Source: Hyphomicrobiales bacterium
Lineage (GTDB): Bacteria > Pseudomonadota > Alphaproteobacteria > Rhizobiales > Rhizobiaceae
Assembly (NCBI GenBank): GCA_015654965.1
Contig: JAATGD010000262.1
Coordinates: forward strand, 1-16,003
DNA length: 16,003 nucleotides
Direction of reading: 5' to 3'
The position numbers were made by a program, and so were the translations under genes. Shown here one piece after another: positions 14,142 through 16,003 of this stretch (position 1 is the first letter of the stretch; the number at the start of each line of letters is the position of its first letter). A model generated the notes under the pieces. The model did not search any database. It saw only the letters and a list, made by a program, of their open reading frames with translations, and had not been told where the DNA came from.

Positions 14142-14251
14142 CAACCCTGCTCCCGGATTACTCCAGGCGCAAATACCATATCTATCCGGGTGACTAGGTC
14201 CGCCGCACGAAATGTAGATTTTTTATTTAAAAAGAACCTACAATATGCGGG

Positions 14252-14256
14252 GACTC
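14252..14256. promoter_or_regulatory. GANTC (CcrM) methylation site, gcrA-distal
   Basis: GACTC 147 bp upstream of the gcrA ATG, the second GANTC in this upstream region. A role in gcrA autoregulation is inferred from the biology of the family. Confidence 0.45.
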
Positions 14257-14417
14257 CATGACAAGGGATAGCCGTGTCAGGCAAATTCCATTTTCAAGGT
14301 TTTCCCCAACTTGGGTGCAAAAGACGTCTTTTCTTTGGTCATTGTTGATTTTTTGTGGCGAAATTCCAGCGTCTGTCCAACAAGGATCGTCGTATCAGAC
14401 AGGATGTGGCTTATATA

Positions 14418-14585
14418 GGGGTTCAGTTACAGCTAATAAATGCGCCAATAAATGGGTTATGAAAGAGGCAGGCCCATCCGAATGTGGAATTGGGCCGCAG
14501 ATCGTGCCTTAGTTTGATTGACATTTCGGAGATGACCGCCAATATACGCCAGCGATAAATATGCCGCCCCGAGGGCGGTTTTTTA
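14418..14585 (+). ncRNA. Candidate small RNA or argD leader transcript
   Basis: A forward terminator at 14564-14584 has no coding gene upstream on its strand. The preceding 150 nt contain a two-part stem: AGGCA (14466-14470) with TGCCT (14505-14509) outside, and GGCCCA (14471-14476) with TGGGCC (14491-14496) inside, around a 14-nt loop. A smaller hairpin CAT-TTCGGAG-ATG follows at 14522-14534. TTATAT (14411-14416) could be a -10 box, but no good -35 is seen, so the 5' end is a guess. It may be an independent sRNA of about 165 nt or a prematurely ended argD leader. I recognise no Rfam family. Confidence 0.35.
14564..14584 (+). terminator. Forward rho-independent terminator upstream of argD
   Basis: CCGCCC (14564-14569), loop CGA, GGGCGG (14573-14578), then TTTTTT (14579-14584). 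A textbook intrinsic terminator on the plus strand, 159 bp before the argD start codon. The T-run is on one side only, so it is directional. Confidence 0.8.
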
Positions 14586-14687
14586 TTTCAATCGGGAGAT
14601 TTTGCGGTCCTGCCGCAATCGCCCAGTCCGGTCTTGCATGGTGTTTTCGATCATGGGCCGGAAATCGACACAATGGTGGCTGCTTTT

Positions 14688-14706
14688 GGTCCGGATGGGC
14701 CGGACC
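14688..14706 (+). repeat. GC-rich hairpin in the argD upstream region
   Basis: GGTCCGG (14688-14694), loop ATGGG, CCGGACC (14700-14706): a perfect 7-bp stem ending 22 bp before the argD Shine-Dalgarno, with no U-run. It could be an operator or an RNA stem affecting argD translation. The 10-mer ATGGGCCGGA also occurs at 14653-14662 and 14695-14704. Confidence 0.45.
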
Positions 14707-14728
14707 TGCGGCTTTTGGAAAGGCTTAT

Positions 14729-14733
14729 GGAGG
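14729..14733 (+). promoter_or_regulatory. Shine-Dalgarno deciding the argD start
   Basis: GGAGG 10 nt before ATG 14744 and 22 nt before the next in-frame ATG (14756), so 14744 is the better start. Confidence 0.55.
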
Positions 14734-14743
14734 CCTGCAACCT

Positions 14744-15967
14744 ATGACCAGTGCAATGACCAACGCGACGTCTGTGCAACCGCTTTACGACACCTATAAT
14801 CGTGCGGCCCTGCGCTTCGAGCGAGGCGAGGGCATCTGGCTGGTCACGGAAACAGGCGAACGCTATCTGGATTTTGCCGCAGGCATTGCGGTCAGTTCGC
14901 TTGGCCATTCCCATCCGCATCTGGTCGAAACCTTGCAGGAGCAGGCCGCAAAGCTCTGGCACCTGTCGAACCTCTATGAGGTTCCGGGCCAGCAGAAACT
15001 GGCTCAGCGGCTTGTCGAGAACACATTCGCCGACAAGGTGTTCTTCACCAATTCCGGTGCGGAAGCGCTCGAATGCGCGATCAAGACAGCACGGCGTTAT
15101 CAATACGTCAACAGTAATCCTGAACGCTTTCATATCATCACCTTTGAAGGCGCGTTCCATGGCCGCACGCTGGCAACCATTGCCGCAGGCGGCCAGGCAA
15201 AATATCTCGAAGGTTTCGGTCCCAAGGTCGAAGGTTTCGATCAGGTGCCTTTTGGCGATGAGGCGGCTTTGCGTGCCGCCATCACGCCGCAGACGGCTGC
15301 CATCCTGCTTGAACCCATTCAGGGCGAGGGCGGCTTGCGCGGTTTCCCGGATGCATTTTTGCGCCTCGTGCGCAAGATCTGCGACGATGAGGGCCTGCTT
15401 CTGATTTTTGACGAGGTGCAGACGGGCGTCGGGCGGACAGGAAAACTCTTTGCGTATGAGCATTCCGGTGTGACGCCCGATATCATGGCGGTCGCCAAGG
15501 GCATCGGCGGCGGCTTTCCGGTGGGCGCATGTCTTGCAACGGCAGAAGCCGCCAAGGGCATGACGGCTGGCGTGCATGGCACCACCTATGGCGGCAATCC
15601 GCTCGCCATGGCGGTGGGCAATGCGGTTCTCGACGTCGTGCTGAGCGATGGTTTTCTGGAGATGGTTCAGGATACTGCGCTGGTTCTCAAGCAGGGACTG
15701 GCTTCCATTGCCGACCGTTTTCCGAATGTGGTGGCGGAAATCCGCACCCATGGTCTGTTGATCGGCGTCAAATGCGTGATCGCCAATACCATGCTCATTC
15801 AGGCCCTGCGGGACGAGCATCTGTTGAGTGTGGGGGCGGGCGACAATGTCGTGCGGCTTCTGCCGCCTTTGGTCACGACACCTGAAGAGGCGCGTGAGGC
15901 GCTTTCGCGTATCGAGGCGGCTGTCGAACGGCTTTCCGTCGCAAATCCGAGCAGCAAGACGGCGTAA
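14744..15967 (+). CDS. argD: Acetylornithine aminotransferase ArgD
   Basis: A 407-residue class-III PLP-dependent aminotransferase that converts N-acetylglutamate semialdehyde to N-acetylornithine in arginine biosynthesis; it may also act on succinyldiaminopimelate in lysine biosynthesis. Visible motifs are GIWLVTETGERYLDFAAGIA (30-49), the PLP-phosphate segment NSGAEALE (103-110), FEGAFHGRT (134-142), EPIQGEGG (190-197), IFDEVQTGVGRTG (221-233, D223 on the pyridine nitrogen), AKGIGGGFPVGA (251-262, Schiff-base K252) and HGTTYGGNPLA (278-288). Length is normal for ArgD. The frame is open from 14561, but the extra residues would be read through the terminator and match nothing; GGAGG 10 nt before ATG 14744 sets the start, with ATG 14756 (403 residues) as an alternative. 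argF starts 4 nt after its stop. Confidence 0.93.
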   Translation: MTSAMTNATSVQPLYDTYNRAALRFERGEGIWLVTETGERYLDFAAGIAVSSLGHSHPHLVETLQEQAAKLWHLSNLYEVPGQQKLAQRLVENTFADKVFFTNSGAEALECAIKTARRYQYVNSNPERFHIITFEGAFHGRTLATIAAGGQAKYLEGFGPKVEGFDQVPFGDEAALRAAITPQTAAILLEPIQGEGGLRGFPDAFLRLVRKICDDEGLLLIFDEVQTGVGRTGKLFAYEHSGVTPDIMAVAKGIGGGFPVGACLATAEAAKGMTAGVHGTTYGGNPLAMAVGNAVLDVVLSDGFLEMVQDTALVLKQGLASIADRFPNVVAEIRTHGLLIGVKCVIANTMLIQALRDEHLLSVGAGDNVVRLLPPLVTTPEEAREALSRIEAAVERLSVANPSSKTA

Positions 15968-15971
15968 CATC

Positions 15972-16003
15972 ATGGCAAATCAATCTATCAAGCATTTTAT
16001 CGA
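15972..16003 (+). CDS. argF: Ornithine carbamoyltransferase, first codons (partial)
   Basis: ATG 15972 opens a frame reading MANQSIKHFI and running off the end of the window. KHFI(D) matches the start of ornithine carbamoyltransferases (K/RHFLDL), and argD-argF is the usual order in Brucella and other rhizobia. The 4-nt gap to the argD stop indicates an operon. The enzyme makes citrulline from ornithine and carbamoyl phosphate. Only ten full codons are visible, so the call leans on context. Confidence 0.65.
   Translation, partial: MANQSIKHFI

Larger units (their letters stand above)
14106..14743. other. Non-coding region between gcrA and argD
   Basis: About 640 bp between divergent genes. 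The gcrA side is AT-rich with two GANTC sites. From about 14418 there is a structured stretch ending in a strong forward terminator (14564-14584). Another 160 bp then leads to argD and contains a 7-bp hairpin (14688-14706). Open frames here (14258-14512 +, 14602-14799 +) use atypical codons and match no family I know, so I do not call them genes. Confidence 0.6.

Noticed and set aside
14258..14512. 84-codon plus-strand frame upstream of the orphan terminator
   Set aside because: It uses many codons atypical for this genome, has no clear ribosome-binding site or family features, and its 3' part runs through the hairpin structure of the candidate RNA.
14727..14747. Six-codon mini-ORF (MEACNL) whose stop overlaps the argD ATG
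   Set aside because: Its ATG overlaps the GGAGG that serves argD and it has no ribosome-binding site of its own. The ATGA overlap is probably chance.
14602..14799. Trp-containing short frame running into argD (possible leader peptide)
   Set aside because: It contains a WW pair but no Arg cluster suited to arginine attenuation, lacks a Shine-Dalgarno, and ends inside argD out of frame.
14651..15973. 440-codon minus-strand frame across argD
   Set aside because: It is an antisense shadow of argD, which has complete aminotransferase motifs.

Overview
The window reads as chromosomal DNA of a Brucella or very close Brucellaceae relative (Alphaproteobacteria, Rhizobiales). The reasons are the divergent TetR gene and RND pump matching Brucella bepR-bepDE, a GcrA cell-cycle regulator, the argD-argF order, moderately GC-rich codons, and palindromic intergenic repeats of the kind common in Brucella and related rhizobia. 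The species call comes from recognising families and gene order, not from a database search. Most of the window is ordinary core and housekeeping DNA. I see no phage, insertion sequence, CRISPR array, tRNA or rRNA.

Layout. 1-944 (+): the tail of an aspartoacylase/succinylglutamate desuccinylase-like gene overlaps a HAD phosphatase gene by ATGA. 948-2930 (-): an acyl-CoA ligase (FadD type) with an unusual Ala/Lys-rich N-terminal tail of about 105 residues; a LiuR-like box lies upstream. 3163-3780 (-): the TetR repressor bepR, divergent from bepD-bepE (3959-8331, +), which encode the adaptor and inner-membrane pump of an RND multidrug efflux system. An AcrR-like operator sits between them. A two-way terminator (8361-8390) separates bepE from a 58-residue single-pass membrane protein (8412-8588, -) that falls below usual ORF cut-offs. 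8589-9318 is AT-rich and non-coding, with a palindromic repeat element, three degenerate 18-bp repeats and an AT-rich operator-like palindrome.

9319-11199 (+): a membrane GT2 glycosyltransferase with an N-terminal MshEN-like domain. Its 3' end overlaps the 3' end of a PPK2 polyphosphate kinase (11142-12074, -) by 58 bp. PPK2 is divergent from a PhoR-like histidine kinase (12189-13496, +), so two genes of phosphate biology share one upstream region. A two-way terminator (13512-13542) separates phoR from gcrA (13566-14105, -). 14106-14743 is non-coding: two GANTC sites upstream of gcrA, then a structured segment ending in a strong forward terminator with no coding gene ahead of it (a candidate small RNA or argD leader), then a 7-bp hairpin before argD (14744-15967, +). 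The first codons of argF follow 4 nt later, giving an arginine-biosynthesis operon.

Several starts were moved downstream of the longest ORF because Shine-Dalgarno position, signal peptide or family alignment favours it: bepR, bepD, ppk2, phoR, gcrA and argD. The most promising items to follow up are the untranslated terminated segment before argD, the histone-like tail on the acyl-CoA ligase, and the small membrane protein.
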